From positions 186,001-250,000 of the forward strand of contig MU400520.1 in assembly GCA_022578965.1 (NCBI GenBank): a stretch of DNA of 64,000 nucleotides, written 5' to 3'. This document shows, piece by piece, positions 46,587-59,280 of the stretch; position 1 is the first letter of the stretch, and each line of letters starts with the position of its first letter. Both the position numbers and the translations under genes were made by a program. Under the pieces are notes generated by a model. It worked only from the letters and a program-made list of their open reading frames with translations. It was not told the origin of the DNA and did no database searches. Origin of the DNA: Xylaria sp. FL1777. Its lineage: Eukaryota; Ascomycota; Sordariomycetes; Xylariales; Xylariaceae.

Positions 46587-49117
46587 CTTGACCTCCGTCC
46601 CGTTTCAACAGAGACGAGCTGTGAGTGGTCGTGGTGGTCTGATTAGCAGTTACCTCCTTGTAATAGCTAGTTTCAAAGTGGGACGGACGGTTCTTATATG
46701 ATAATCCAGTACCTAGGATCGAACCCACGTGACACTAGGGGGGATCAGCGCTACTCTGATAGGTTCTTCATGGTGATGAGATCTTAGTAGTATGGGAGGA
46801 GAAGTGCTGCCTTATGAGAGCTGTATCCCCACTCGAGACCACCCCATAGCCACCTATTACTCTGCTATACTCGCCTTACATCTCGATATGTGAGGAAGCT
46901 TCACATTGTAAGTAAGGTCAAATTATTGCAATCGAATTGATCGGCCACGGGTGGCTATTGATGGCGCAGATCTACAAGAGATAAAGCCATTTTTGGATGC
47001 GATGTATCTAGATAGTCGTCGGCTACTAGCTGCACGGGCGCCTGATGGTTTGCGACCACACAACAAACATATAAGGATAAGATGCATAATACAAGGTGAT
47101 GTGGAGATGACTTAGATAAACAGTTGTAAAGGAGGATTCACAGGCCCCAGTGCCGCTCGGCCCGGACATTGGATTTACTGTGTTGCTGTGCCGTATCCCG
47201 AAATGCAATCTGGCAGTGGGCTGAGTGAGCGGGATGTGGGCGGAAAACGACCAATGGTGAAGTGTAGTATAAGTCAGTAGATGTCTGACAACCCAGTCAG
47301 GATCCCAGATGGTTGTGATGGCCATGGATCACGATGGCAGTGGGCACCCTCTTCGTCTACGCAGTATAGCATACTACGTAGTATGCTCAGTATATGTATA
47401 CTACATTGTAAGCGTACCGAACGGAGGGTCATCGGCTCTGATAACGTGTCGATGTGATGCGAAACCAAAAAGCTTAATTATTGCGCGCTCGAGCTATTGC
47501 TGGGGGCTGAGCCAATGGGACTTGAGCGGATGATACCGATACATTAAGTGCCTACACTTGGTAGGTAGTGCACTACTAGATAGGCAGTGCTAACCAACCC
47601 AGTTCTAACTTGATGCCTGGCCTGATCTTCGTTCGACTGCCTGCTGGGGCGTTTGACTAATAGTATATTATCCGTCGTTTAAGTCGGCGTTCGGCTCTCG
47701 GGAGTCGTCTTGCGCAAGAATCTTGTGCGAGAATCTTGCGCGACAAAGCTGGTGTTATTAACCGAAGCCACAATGAAGCTTGTACTGCACGTAGCTGAGA
47801 TGCCGAGGCAGGTAGCCGAGACATGTAGTGTATGTTGTAACATATGTGTAACTGAACAAGCTGGCGCATACGAGAAACTACCTGGTCAAGGTCAAGGTCT
47901 GGGTTGGTTGATTGCAAGAGGAGTTTGCGATTTGATCGCAGGTACTTATTCTAACTCACATAAAAAGCATGCAGTTGAAGCGACCCACCAAAAGTCCACG
48001 GTTTCAGACACCTTGATCAATTTGATAGGCTGAATGTTTCAATAATTCAGCAGCTTACTATGAGTGTATCTCCGTTGCATTATACGATGCATTTGCAGGT
48101 ACTTACTGAAATAAGTAGACTACGGTACCTACACTACAATACCAAGGGTAGACAAGGTGGCCCGGGGAGTAGCCAGGTATGTACTTAAAGATAATAGGAG
48201 TTAACACAGCCCAGTACTTGGATCGGCCAGCCTTACATACCTACTTAACTGGTCATCTAGTTTTGTTGGTGTAAACGTATAGGTGCTGTAAATACGGCGT
48301 TAAGCTACCTACGTGTAGGTATCCCGGTGGGTTATTTCAGATTTTATAGCTACCTAATGGCTACATGCTCTAAGTTGGTGGGTTCCCGTTGATCTAGCGG
48401 GCCTAGAACGAAGGATGTACTGTATCCAGCTACCTGGCTTAGGTGCTACGTATATTTCTAGTGAGGTCCGCACCACCTTTCTACCTGTCAAGGTAAGCAC
48501 TGGTTCCTAGGCCACCACCTGCCCAGGTACCCAGCCAGTACCCTCACCCGCTACCTCCCTAACTTACTACGTACCTCCTTAGGCGCAGCAGCCCGCCAGC
48601 TCGGCTCAGGTATGGGCTTGGCCCGGATCATCGGCACACTTTAGCCCCATCTCTGAAGCTGTCGCGGCCAGAGCCCGTCCTGGCTCTCTATGCATCGCTG
48701 CCGTGTATCCGTTCGGGGCGGGAAATGTTTTGCACAAAGCCCTCATGGCCACTGTTAGCCCCTCTGGAAGTGTGCTGATTCCCCAGGGAGCTGCTGGTGT
48801 CGCTCAGGTCCCGATTTCGACTTGGCTGCAGCCTCACCCTCTCTCTCACCATCCCAATCGACGTCGTCGACACCAGCACCAACACCAGCGCCGCCGCCAG
48901 CGCCAGCACCAGGAGCTGCACCGCCAACAGTCATAGCAGCGGCATTCTCACATGAATTCTCACCGGCAGTGCTAGCAGCAGCCGTCTTCACTATCGGCGC
49001 GACTGCGGTGTGGTGTGGCCTTCAATCTCGTCGCCATTTCCGCTGCCACCATCGACAAACTCAGCTTATTCTTGTCACCATTACTGTTATCATCGGCATT
49101 GTCGCCTCAGCATAACC
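46587..49117. other. Intergenic region rich in TACCTA words
   Basis: This separates the divergent sirtuin and F-box genes. No gene is supported. From about 48100 it becomes dense in TACCTA/TAGGTA words, and 48700-49117 is a CA/GC-rich low-complexity leader with open but repetitive frames. Confidence 0.55.
48100..48580. repeat. Cluster of TACCTA/TAGGTA/GGTACC words
   Basis: More than a dozen TACCT or AGGTA hexamer-like words occur on both strands in under 500 bases, far denser than elsewhere except 62165-62350. No regular period is visible, so it is a word cluster rather than a tandem array. Confidence 0.6.
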
Positions 49118-50286
49118 ATGGCTACTTGCAGCTCTAGCTACGAGCTGAGCACCTATAGGAGCCATGGTTCTCCCTCTCATGATCGCATTTCACAGCCACC
49201 ACCAGAAACTAAACCGTCTCCTCCAGCCAGCGATCTGTTCAGCCTACCCTTGGAACTTCACTATCTTATCCTCGGTCATCTTGATCTTGAGAGTCTCTTA
49301 CAGTTACGAAGAACAAGTCGGCTATACTATTACGCGATTACACCTGACCTTCTTCGTCAATTATTCATTCGCAATGGCCGGGCCTCCCTTAGCCTGACCG
49401 CATGTTGCTACGAGTGCCTGTGCGCTCCGGGACTCGACCGCCTTGTCGTCGATGGGACTGTTGCAGCCTCATCGTGGCAGTCTGTGTGTTTTCGCTGCTG
49501 GAGTAGTCGTATCACCGTAGATTATCACATTAACCCATGGCCCGTCGTCCAAATTGCGAATGGCGAAGAGGGCTACATATGCCATTTCTGTAATTGGCCC
49601 GTTGTGAACAATGGTCGCGATGATGGCATCGACCGTCTCCACTCCACTTGTCGCGCCAGGAGGCGACTTGTTCTTCTCCTATGGTTTTTCATGGCCTTCT
49701 TACAATTCGGCATTGGCGTCCTCTGTGCTGTTTTGGCATGGACACGCTATAAAGAACAGCAAGGCATCTTAATCCCTTCGAGCGTGAGCATCTACCCGTC
49801 GTGTCCTTTCTATCATAACATTCTTTTAATTCCACGTTTAGATCGATTTCGCGCTAGCGATGATATCTGTAATCGTTTTTATCTTCCGCATCTGCACCAA
49901 CAATGAACGCAGATATACCCGGCTCCTCTTCACAGAGCTCATCTTAACCATTTTGCGGATACCTCCAGTTGCTTTTTCGGCCCGTTCAACTGTTGCGTAT
50001 AGGACTAGTCTTGGTCTACTTCCAAGATTTGGGTTCGGGATCTTTGTGATAAACCTGTAAGTCAGCTAATTCATACCTAAATTTTCCCATCTTCATACCG
50101 TTATGATGGCTTGATTATGCTCATTCACTTGCTAGTATCTTCCGCATCTTAGACTTCATAGGCCACGCTTTCCTGAATGCTGGTTACGACCCGCGAAGAT
50201 TCTTACAGAAAGGATTAAGCCGAAGAAAGAAGTTTCTCTATGGAATAGCGACCTTTTTAGTATATTTTGCATATATTCCATTTTGA
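49118..50286 (+). CDS. Membrane-anchored F-box protein
   Basis: Three exons (49118-49783, 49842-50056, 50136-50286) give 343 aa. Residues 40-83 form an F-box (DLFSLPLELHYLILGHLDLE, then LRRTSRLYYYA), which normally binds Skp1 in an SCF ubiquitin ligase. A cysteine-rich middle follows, with CC-Y-EC, CFRC and CHFC pairs plus a further Cys, which may bind zinc. After that come hydrophobic segments: LLLWFFMAFLQFGIGVLCAV, IDFALAMISVIVFIFRI, LFTELILTILRIPPVAFS and a terminal FLYGIATFLVYFAYIPF. Exons 2 and 3 are fully hydrophobic continuations and join in frame (phases 0 and 2) with GTGAGC and GTAAGT donors. I recognise this F-box, Cys-rich, multi-pass order from uncharacterised filamentous-fungal proteins. 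Membrane anchoring suggests substrates at an endomembrane, which is inference. The ATG at 49118 gives the best start. Confidence 0.8.
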
Positions 50287-52641
50287 TTTATGTACCAAAG
50301 CCGCATGCCAGGGAAGTATATATAAGGGTTGGCGCCATCGTCTGGCTTGTCAATAACATACGAGAATGATTACGAGATCGCACATTGGAAATGTGAACTC
50401 ACGATGTACGAGGTTTGGATATTACCGATGACCTATCCGAAGCACCAGCGGATCTATCGCGTTGTGTAACGATCGAATATCCTTCACAACTATGCGACAC
50501 CTTCCGAGTTAGGGGTTTATATATCTGTAGAGGTGCAGTGATGACACTTTTGGGCAATATCCGGCGGATGAAAGCTGTGCGAGCAACGATTGTAAACGTA
50601 TAGCGTCTCGCACAGGGACCCAGATATCAGGAAACTGGTAATATGAGCAGTCAATGTCGGAGGTACCAGTAGTACTATAATAGTCTTGCGGCTCAAAGGA
50701 GGCGAATCACTTCGGCTCTTAGGCCATTAAAATATCAATAATGTAATTTATACGATTTGGGCTTCACTTTAACCCAACAATACACTTGATGTTTTCACTC
50801 CCTTTCCTGGTGATTATATGTAAATTGATGAAACTTCCAAGCTTCACGCAATTCGTAACGGACACTTCGTTACAGAGCTCGAGCCTCAAAGGTGCCAAGC
50901 CAGCCATTGCCCAGGCGGCGTCTCCGGCCTACAGAAGCCGTCCCGATCCGAGTCTGGGCGCCACCGGAACTTGAAAGTGGACGATCGGCGGCGTTATGAA
51001 GTAACATCCCTTTCACTAGATAGGCATCCAATGGAGGTATCCACTCCGGGCCTTTACGGATTCATAACGGACGACCTTGTATCGCCCTTCAATATGACCA
51101 ATCGTAAACTACCAAGGTACTCTCATAAATCGAACTTACCTCGCCGCGATTTCTGCTCCCGTGCGTTCTATGTCGCTCTTACTAGATCTTCAGTAACGCC
51201 ACCTCACATTGTGGATTCTTCACAAACCAACCTCGCCGCGTCCCCATAACTCATAAAAGTCTTCGTCAATTTACGAGATTTTACCCATCGCTTCTAACGT
51301 TAACATATCATTCGGGGCTATGAATAACCTTAGTGGCGAAGATGGCTTCACAGAAAGGCTGATTACCTATTCTCAAGCCTACACTACTATACTCCTCAAA
51401 AGTAGCACGAAACAATATCCCTGTTGATGCGAACTCCTCGCGAAATTCAACGGATCTGGTGTGGAATTCAGCCGATTCATGAGTCGAAATGTCCTTCCCC
51501 CCCATTTTGCAGACAGAGGCTACAATATGGATTCTAACCGTCCTTTCCTTACGAATATTCAAAAGCCGAATGTCACATTGTCGTTGGAGAGTATGAGTGC
51601 AGGCACTTGTGATGGTGACAGCAAATCTGGATGAGAAGTCTAAAAGCGCAAAAGCAGGTTTTGATTTAGGATATAGGCACAAACGATATTTGATGTCACC
51701 TTAGATAATTATAGTACAGGGCGTCGGTGAAACAAGATTTCCAAAATCCATGCTCGATATTCGATTGGGGAGAGGTTATGTGACGTCAAATTCACTCCCT
51801 GCTTCACGCATACATATGTTTAGATATGCGGGTTACCTATTCCAACACAGTCAAATGCCCCAATGCTGCGTCTCCATGAAGCAGGCGCTATAACCGTACC
51901 ATCATATGGAATTCAAGCGATAAGGTAAAGCTACGGTGTCATATATCACAATGTGCAACTATAACCGTGTGGCGCGTCACTATGTATGAGTAAGTAGTGC
52001 AACAAGCCAAGAAGGCGAGATGGCGCAATTTCATGTGCATCAACGCGAGATTACCAACCTGCTAATTGGCTCGCTTTGCCAGGCATAAATCAGGGGTGCA
52101 TTCACGTAATCGTGTGATTGCGCATGCGAGACTAACGGCTTGGAGAATCGCTAACCAAATTACTTTACTGCGTAAAAGCTACCGATATGTATACTAGATC
52201 TGTCGTAGGGTATGATCGTACTTGCAGTGGTGTATACTACATGTGATTGACACGATGGAGTCGTCTAATCCTGGCGAACTACCAGGGGATACGATTTGGC
52301 ATCGCGGTCTAGAACGACTTAAGTATCTTGGCGGGCGGAATTCCACTAGCTTCAGCGACGGCCTGGCATCCGCGTGCCTACTACGTAGTTTCGAGACTAG
52401 GTCGGTATCACTGCCGTAAGTGGTGCGACTACCGGTATTTGGTGTGCGTCGTATTTCCCAATTGCTCGGAAATCTCCGTAGTTTGTTTGCCGTCCTTACT
52501 GAATACGTATACTAGGTAGTATACCGGTAGTAGGTCGGCCGGGGATAGCTCAATGCTGCCGGCCGCCTCCTGGGAGAATCTGCCTGTCGCTCGCTTTACA
52601 GGGTCGAAGGCGATGGAAAGGATTGAAGCGACGACTTAACG
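50287..52641. other. Intergenic region of 2.4 kb
   Basis: No gene is supported. A 124-codon minus-strand frame at 51308-51682 has a fairly protein-like translation but no family or introns. The last 120 bases are the presumed promoter of the peroxygenase gene. Confidence 0.55.
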
Positions 52642-54211
52642 ATGCGCGTCGTTGTCGCCATTGTAGGAGCCCTCGCAGCAGTAGCGTCCGCTTTTCCGAC
52701 GGTCGAGAACTTGGCACGGCTTGCTCAGCGAGATGGGTCTCCGTCTCTGCTCAACGAAGACTCGATCGAGGAGTTAAGTGGGCAATTGGCGCAATTGAAG
52801 GGGAAGAGGTTGTTGTTTGATCCTCTAGCCGACCCCATTGATAGTAAGCGAACAGTTGACGAGAACCGCGACTCGGTCGTTATTGGAGACGCTACGTGCT
52901 GATGGACTGCATAGTATATGGGGAGCACTCTTTCAAAGCCCCGGATTTCGAGAATGGTGACCAGCGAGGACCATGTCCGGGTCTCAATGCCCTAGCTAAT
53001 CATGGATACATTCCACACGACGGTGTAGTGAGCGTATGTTTCGACGCGGTTGCCATTATCTTCGATACGATCTGACCTCGAAATAGCTTCTGGATGCTAT
53101 CGAGCAGGCTAATACCGGTGAGCCACGCGACGAACGATACAGGAAACATTGGAGTTAGTCTACTAACAAGGCGGCAGTCTTTGGAATGAGTATCGATCTG
53201 GTCGCAATACTGGCCGTTGTGGCAACCGTATACGTTGGAACTCCCCTATCGTTGAATCCCGGGTTCTCCATCGGCGGAATATTCTCAAAACAAGAAAATA
53301 TACTTGGAAATCTTTTCGGATTGCTTGGGAAGCCAACGGGCCTGGATGGCACTCACAACACGATCGAATCCGACTCATCACCTACGCGGAATGACCTCTA
53401 CAATACAGGGAACGCCCACACGATGAATTTCACCCTATTTCAGAAGATGTTGGAGTTTGCTGATGATGGGTTTATCACAATGGACGATCTGGCGGACCGA
53501 GCTGTCGAGCGCTTCTATGAAAGTATCGCTACCAACCCGACGTTCTACTACGGCCCGTATACAGGGACAATAGCTCGGAATGCCGGGTATGCTTTCATGG
53601 GCCGCTTCATGAGCAACCACACGAAAGAATTTCCCCAGGGCGGTCATCTCTGTATGTGAACTACTTCTACGCATGATTGTCTGCATACTAACAACCTCCC
53701 AGCAAAGGAAGTCTTCTCCAGCTTTTTCGGCGTCTACGAAGAAAACAGCAAACAAGTGTATAGAGAAGGGCACGAGCGCATCCCCGAGAACTGGTACCGT
53801 ATTGCCGTGGATTACAGCCTCACCGACTACAACCTCGACCTAGTAGCTTGGGCGATCAAGCACCCGGTTCTCCTTAGCATCGGGGGCAACCTAGGCGAAG
53901 TCAACACGTTTGCGGGCGTCGATATCGCGAATCTCACGGGCGGTGTCTTGAATGCAGCTACGTTGCTGGAGGGGAATAACCTCATCTGTTTCGCGCTCAA
54001 TGCGCTCAAGACGTTTGTCCCCACTAGTTTGTCGGCGACTGTTCTGACGTCCCTCACACCTGTATTGAAACTCCTCGATAATATCCTTCTGCACCCGCTG
54101 CTGGACTTGTCGTGTCCGGCGTTCGCGGACCTGACCCTGGGTGGAGAGGATCTATGGTCGGCTCTGCTGAATCGCTATCCAGGGGCAAGGCAGAGTGGGA
54201 TGGCATTGTGA
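52642..54211 (+). CDS. Secreted heme-thiolate peroxygenase (chloroperoxidase family, long type)
   Basis: Five exons (52642-52843, 52915-53033, 53087-53117, 53178-53651, 53703-54211) give 444 aa. A signal peptide (VVVAIVGALAAVASA) is followed by a propeptide-like stretch and the heme motif GPCPGLNALANHGYIPHDG, where C88 is the axial thiolate ligand. Exon 3 is only 31 bases and supplies LLDAIEQANT. IESDSSPTRND (E181, D183) corresponds to the EGD magnesium site of unspecific peroxygenases, here with Ser in the middle. EGHERIPENWYRI near 260 matches the family's distal segment. Such enzymes use hydrogen peroxide to oxygenate or halogenate organic substrates outside the cell. Length and motif order match the long ascomycete group. 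The gene ends 145 bases from the stop codon of a P450 on the other strand. Family membership is firm; substrate unknown. Confidence 0.92.
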
Positions 54212-54356
54212 AAGGGGTTTATCTTGCTTGATCTTGATAGAAATGTAATTCTCTATAGCCACTGCCCATATAGTATATAATGTCAGATATCCCGATTAAT
54301 TACCCCTTGTGCTCCAAACCGTGGCAAACCCCTTGTCCCTAATTCAGAAGCCCATG

Positions 54357-56388
54357 TTACACCTTCCTGCGTCGCACCCTCAATGTCTCGGTTAAGGGGG
54401 GCGCAATATGTCCGAACAGCCACCTGTTCACCGGTCTCTCGGCAATCGGCTCGATCTCGTAGAGCAGGGCGATGTGGCCCAACGCAATCTTGAGCTGGTT
54501 CGTCGCGAAGAAGCGGCCGGGGCTATTCATTCGACCAGTAAGTTAGCGCCAAGCCAATACTCGTTCATTTCACTGACACAATAACACATCAAGCACAGTA
54601 GAGAAACACGACTCACCAGGCATGCGAGCCATGACTGAAGCTCAAGAACGTCTCGCTCGTGTTCACGAGTCCCAGCGGCCTCTTCTTCGCGCCCGCCGCT
54701 ACCTCCTCGCCATCCTGTCCTCGCACAAAGCGGAACGCGTCGTACCGCTTCGCCTCGGGGTAGTTCCGCTCGTCGTGGTGGATGCTGTACCCGGAGACGC
54801 CGACCTTGGTGCCGCGGGGGACATGCGAGCCGTCGGGCAATGTGACGCCCCCGGGGGCCACCACCATCTTCATGATGCCGCGCTCGATGAAGCCGTTCAT
54901 GCGCAGACTCTCGCGCAGCGCGGAGTCGACGTGCGTCATCCGCGCCAGGGCGGCTTTAGACCAAGCCCCTGGCTTCCTCGTCGCTCCGTCATTATCTTGT
55001 TGTTGTTGTTGTGGTTGTTCTGCGGTCCCGGTCGTGCGGAGGACCTCCTCGCGCATCGATGCTAGGGATACTGTACAATCTGCTGATGCCGCGAGGTCGA
55101 AGACCGCGTTCGTTAGTGTTATCACCGACGATTGAATCGCTGCGAACGCGAGCACTGCGAACCGCGCTGCGATCACGCGCGGCTCGAACTCGGCCGGGTT
55201 CGCGATTGGTTTCGCGAGCGCGTGGTCGATGGCCCATTGGACGTAGTCGTTCTGGGGTCTGTCAGTGGGCCGGATGCTTGCTTTTACTTAAACGTTTGGT
55301 CAATACGTACGTGTGCAGTTGGGTCGTCCACTGGAAGTTTCTCCGAGTCCGGCTTCCCCAGCCTGTCGAGCCGCTCGCGGATCATGGGCATCAGGTAATT
55401 TCTGCAGCGACGGTACAGGATATAGTCATATAGCGTAAAGATGGGGCCGACGATGCTGCATATTTGGCACGTCAGCACTTAGGTTCCTACGGTGCTTGTC
55501 GAGCGATAAACGCTCTGGCCATTGTTCCCCTGGGTAATGCCTTAGATAATTGAAGTGGTCGGTTACTTACGGTTTGAGTAATTCAGGGAAGAGGCTGATG
55601 AACGCCGCGGCCACAACCACCTTGCGGATGAAGTGGCCGCAGATGGTCACGAAAGTCTCGTCGCGACACAGTGGGAGGCCCATGAAGACGCGGATGGACA
55701 TCCGTGTTATCAGGAGTAGCAGGGTGTCGTAGACTTTGACCTCGCGCCATTCCTCCGTATCGGTGCCCCAGCACTCATCCAGGCAAGCGCGCACCTCGTC
55801 GACGATGTCGTCGGCAAAGCCATTGATCTTCTTGGTGAGCTGGTGCTGGATGATCTCCGGATGGACGGGGTCGTCAACCATGTTCGCGTGGAAGAATGCG
55901 TAGTCGGCCTGCAGGAACTGCCGGTTCACATGCTCCTGGCTGAGTACGTCATCGGCTTGTTCCGTGAGCCATTGAATCTGTGATGGCGGGAGCACCACCT
56001 GGGGCCCATTAATGAAGTATGGTAGGACGTATATCTGCTCATTCTTGGAGTACTGCGGTAACGGTAAGCTTGCTGGTCGTGTTATGAAGACTAGGGGGTA
56101 TGGCAAATCCCGACTAGGCTAAACTGAAGTAGGATGGACCCGACTGACCTTTACGTAGCCTTCGTCTAGGAGTGTCTTGAGGTGGAAAAAACCTGTTAAA
56201 TTCCCCTTGGCTCTCCCGAGACTGTTATCATGTTTACCCACCCCGACCCATGGTAGGTTTTTGGGTAACGAAGCGTCTGAGAATAGGCGGCGAATTAAGT
56301 TGAGAGACGCGATGATCAGGGCGATTGTAACCGCTACACCCATCAATTTAGGTGTAGCGATGAGGATAGTCCGTGATAAAGTGGCCAT
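54357..56388 (-). CDS. Cytochrome P450 monooxygenase
   Basis: Five exons (56388-56149, 56052-55571, 55455-55311, 55251-54617, 54522-54357) give 555 aa. An N-terminal membrane anchor (VAVTIALIIASLNLIRRL) and a Pro-containing hinge (LPKNLPWVG) place it in the ER membrane. The I-helix region reads VLAFAAIQSSVITLTN, the FAAI form common in fungal P450s instead of AGxDT. The K-helix ExxR is ESLR, and the heme loop FLSFSHGSHACPGRFF is completed by the last intron, which splits the ligand codon C501. The overall style recalls fungal secondary-metabolism P450s of the ent-kaurene oxidase/CYP68 type, an inference from segment resemblance only. A His- and Gln-rich loop (encoded near 55000-55020) lies between the I and K helices. 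It is tail-to-tail with the peroxygenase. No prenyltransferase cyclase, PKS or NRPS is in the window, so a full pathway cannot be named. Confidence 0.92.
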
Positions 56389-59280
56389 TGCTATTATTCA
56401 GGGACTTGGAAGGATGAGGTCGAGAAAGCGGTCGTACTATACAGCCAATTGATAAGTCTCCATACCATCCAAAAATACACCTCCATCAAAGCAAGACATA
56501 TATCAGATTATATAGTATTTTTTTTTGGTTTTTTTTTTTAGAAATGTTTCACCTGTAGTTAAGATCACATCTCATAGAGAAGTAGACAAAAGCTCGTAAC
56601 GCAAACGCCGGCCCGGGTAGCTGAGTAGAAACAAGTTCCTGTGTTCCATAAATGATATGGTAATAAGCTTCGGGGCCGAGTCTGTACAAGTTACGGCCGG
56701 CTATGTAGTGTAGAGGAATAGAGGAATCGTGAAGGAATATCTTCACAGGGCCTAGGCAGTGCATCGGGGTACATGGGTAGGTATACCATACACCGAATAG
56801 AGAGAGGGCTGAACAGCAATTGGACAACGAAACCATCCGTGCCCGTGTATGGTAGATGGACTACCTACTAAGTTAAGTGCTTCGGCCGACCTGACGCGTG
56901 AGCTGTTTTGTTTGCTATATTTACTATACCTCCAGCACCGCTGAGTTACCCGTATCCGGGAGGGACAGTGCACGAGAAGAACAACCGTGCGGGTGATTCC
57001 TATCGTGTACACGTCGTTTGCTGGCGATTGAGGATATCTCTCAACCCAGCCAGTCCCGCCTATAACAGGGATGCGATATTCCTACAGGGTCTACAGACTA
57101 AGTAAGTAGGTATATGTAGTACCACGTATGCGGTATAACAGCCGCCCCTTGCTCACCCAACCCGCACCAGTATCAATCAACGTGGACCCCACCCACGGCT
57201 ACCGGTAGCAGATGTAACGCTGTGTGATCGTTAGGGAAGCATCAAACAAATCAGGGAGTGGTAGGAATCTTGCACGGCCGATGTAGGCGGGGCATCGCAG
57301 CCGGCCCGAAGCGAGGTGATGGCATGGGGATCCCAGCCCACCCGGCTGGACCAGGGAATTAATCTCCTATCCGAGCGGATGGCACCTGTCTCTCGCCTCA
57401 GATCAAGATTACCTCTGACTAATCCGGATGACTACCCAGGTACTTAGGAGGCGCCTCGGTCCAGAGTTCCGCGGGTGCAGGCTCGGCTCAACTTTCCTGT
57501 CTTGCGTACAACAGGCACGCTCCAAGAGTCAGCATGTTATTTTTACGCATTGCTATGATATATTTATCACTGATGACTCTTCTTCGTAGATAGCGGCAAC
57601 GGCGGTTAGTGTACACTTCCTTTACAAGAAACCACACTAGTATAGGGCGAGATCGAGAAGATCTATTGATTCATCCTCCTGGCCACGGTAGGCTGACGTT
57701 TCCGATGTAGGGCATTATGCGTAGACAGCTGTGCGCGATCACGTTTTTGCGTAGCTACACTGCCAAATGCATGTGTTAGTCGTCAACGTGCATAAGAAAG
57801 GGCTGCATGCAGTTCAACGGCGGGCTAATCGTCTAATTAGTCCTGTTGACTGGACGAATGGGAATCTCTTGCGCCTCGTCGCGACCTGTTTTTTTCTTCT
57901 TAATGTCTCTTTTTTGGCTTGAGATGGAGCGCTGTTTTCCTGTTTCAGCTCCGTCATCGCCAGCCATAGATAACGTCAAGAAGCAAGGGTCGTACGATTT
58001 CCCATTCGAACAAGTTGGGATGCCTGTCCATCTCCTGTTCATTGGTTAGAGGAGAATTCCCCCTGAATCGGGGACCAATCAGCTTGGATGCCATGCACAC
58101 ATTAGGAGATTAGCGATAAAGATCACCAACCTGTCTGACATTTTCAGCCCCTGTCATACCCTGGTCATTCTGGGTATGACCAACTCAAGATATCTGGCAG
58201 CCCATGTTCACGGACTCGAATTCGTACCGCTCGATTTTCAGGATTCCGTTTCTGGGAATACTGCCATCGGGCATACATACCGGTGTCTGCCAAATCGAGA
58301 AAGTGACTTGCAATGGAACAGACACTCAAAGCGAGCCAATAATAACACAATACAAGCCTCAAGGTCGGCGAGGACATCAGAGGGGAGCTGGAGAATCACC
58401 CTTGAGCTTAACGATACGAGAGACTTTATACATGGCCGACCTATGTTAGTTGCGAACTGGCCCCGGTGGCTTGGAGGCTGGGCATCTAGACTTACGCAGC
58501 TATAAGGGGATTGATCATATGTTTCAGACTTTCATCACCATACAGTAATGCATACTGTATTCCTTCAGAAACGCCGAGGAAACAAAAGTGTTTACTTAGC
58601 CTGTGAGGTCTTGCTCGGTAGGTAGCCTATTCAGGTAGACCCTGAGCTTCTAGATGCTCGCTTATGCAGTGTAATGAAATTACATCAATCCAAGCGTCAC
58701 TCACGGATGTCCGTCAAGTGACCATGCGGCCCAAAACGTCAACTACCACCTACCTATTATCCATGGTCCTGGGATCAGGCTCCCAAAGAAAATACTACCG
58801 CATCTCCCTACTCGGCTACGCGGTCAGCACCAGCACCATTGCTAGCTATAATTGGCGGGCGAGCTACGCGGATCTTCATTCATCTTCATCAAAGTAAATC
58901 GCGATATTCTCCTCCACTTACTCGAGTCTATCGTATATCTCTTACACCGAAGAGATCAGACGTAATCTATCGCCGACTGCAATTACAAGATCGAGAAGTT
59001 CATCAATTGTCTTCTTGATACAAAAGCTCGACGCTTGTCGACGCTATATTCATAGGCTTGACCTGCCTCTCGTTAACTCTCTCTAGTCTTATTTATATCG
59101 CTCCCCGAATATCGACATAATCATATTTAATACTTGTATAATTTTATAGTAAGTACAGAGTTCAGCTTCAATCCACGAGAGCACCTCCACAGAAACACTA
59201 ACTATTCTCAAGGCTTAAAGTCCTCAAACACGACCAGCCTGTATAATAAATAGCAAAACACCAAGCAAGCATCTCCAACA
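56389..59280. other. Intergenic region of 2.9 kb
   Basis: This separates the divergent P450 and hydrophobin-like genes. It contains T runs just upstream of the P450 (about 56518-56540) and scattered AT-rich words; no gene is supported. TATAATAAATA at 59242, about 39 bases before the hydrophobin-like start codon, may be its TATA element. Confidence 0.55.

Noticed and set aside
48822..49115. Ala/Pro-rich frame with two hydrophobic segments
   Set aside because: It lacks an ATG at its start, is low complexity, and lies in the leader of the F-box gene.
51308..51682. 124-codon minus-strand frame with protein-like translation
   Set aside because: It has no recognisable family and no plausible introns, and its start codon is uncertain; kept only as a note in the intergenic entry.
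54622..55135. Plus-strand frames opposite the P450 gene
   Set aside because: They overlap the P450 coding exon, which carries family motifs; the plus frames carry none.
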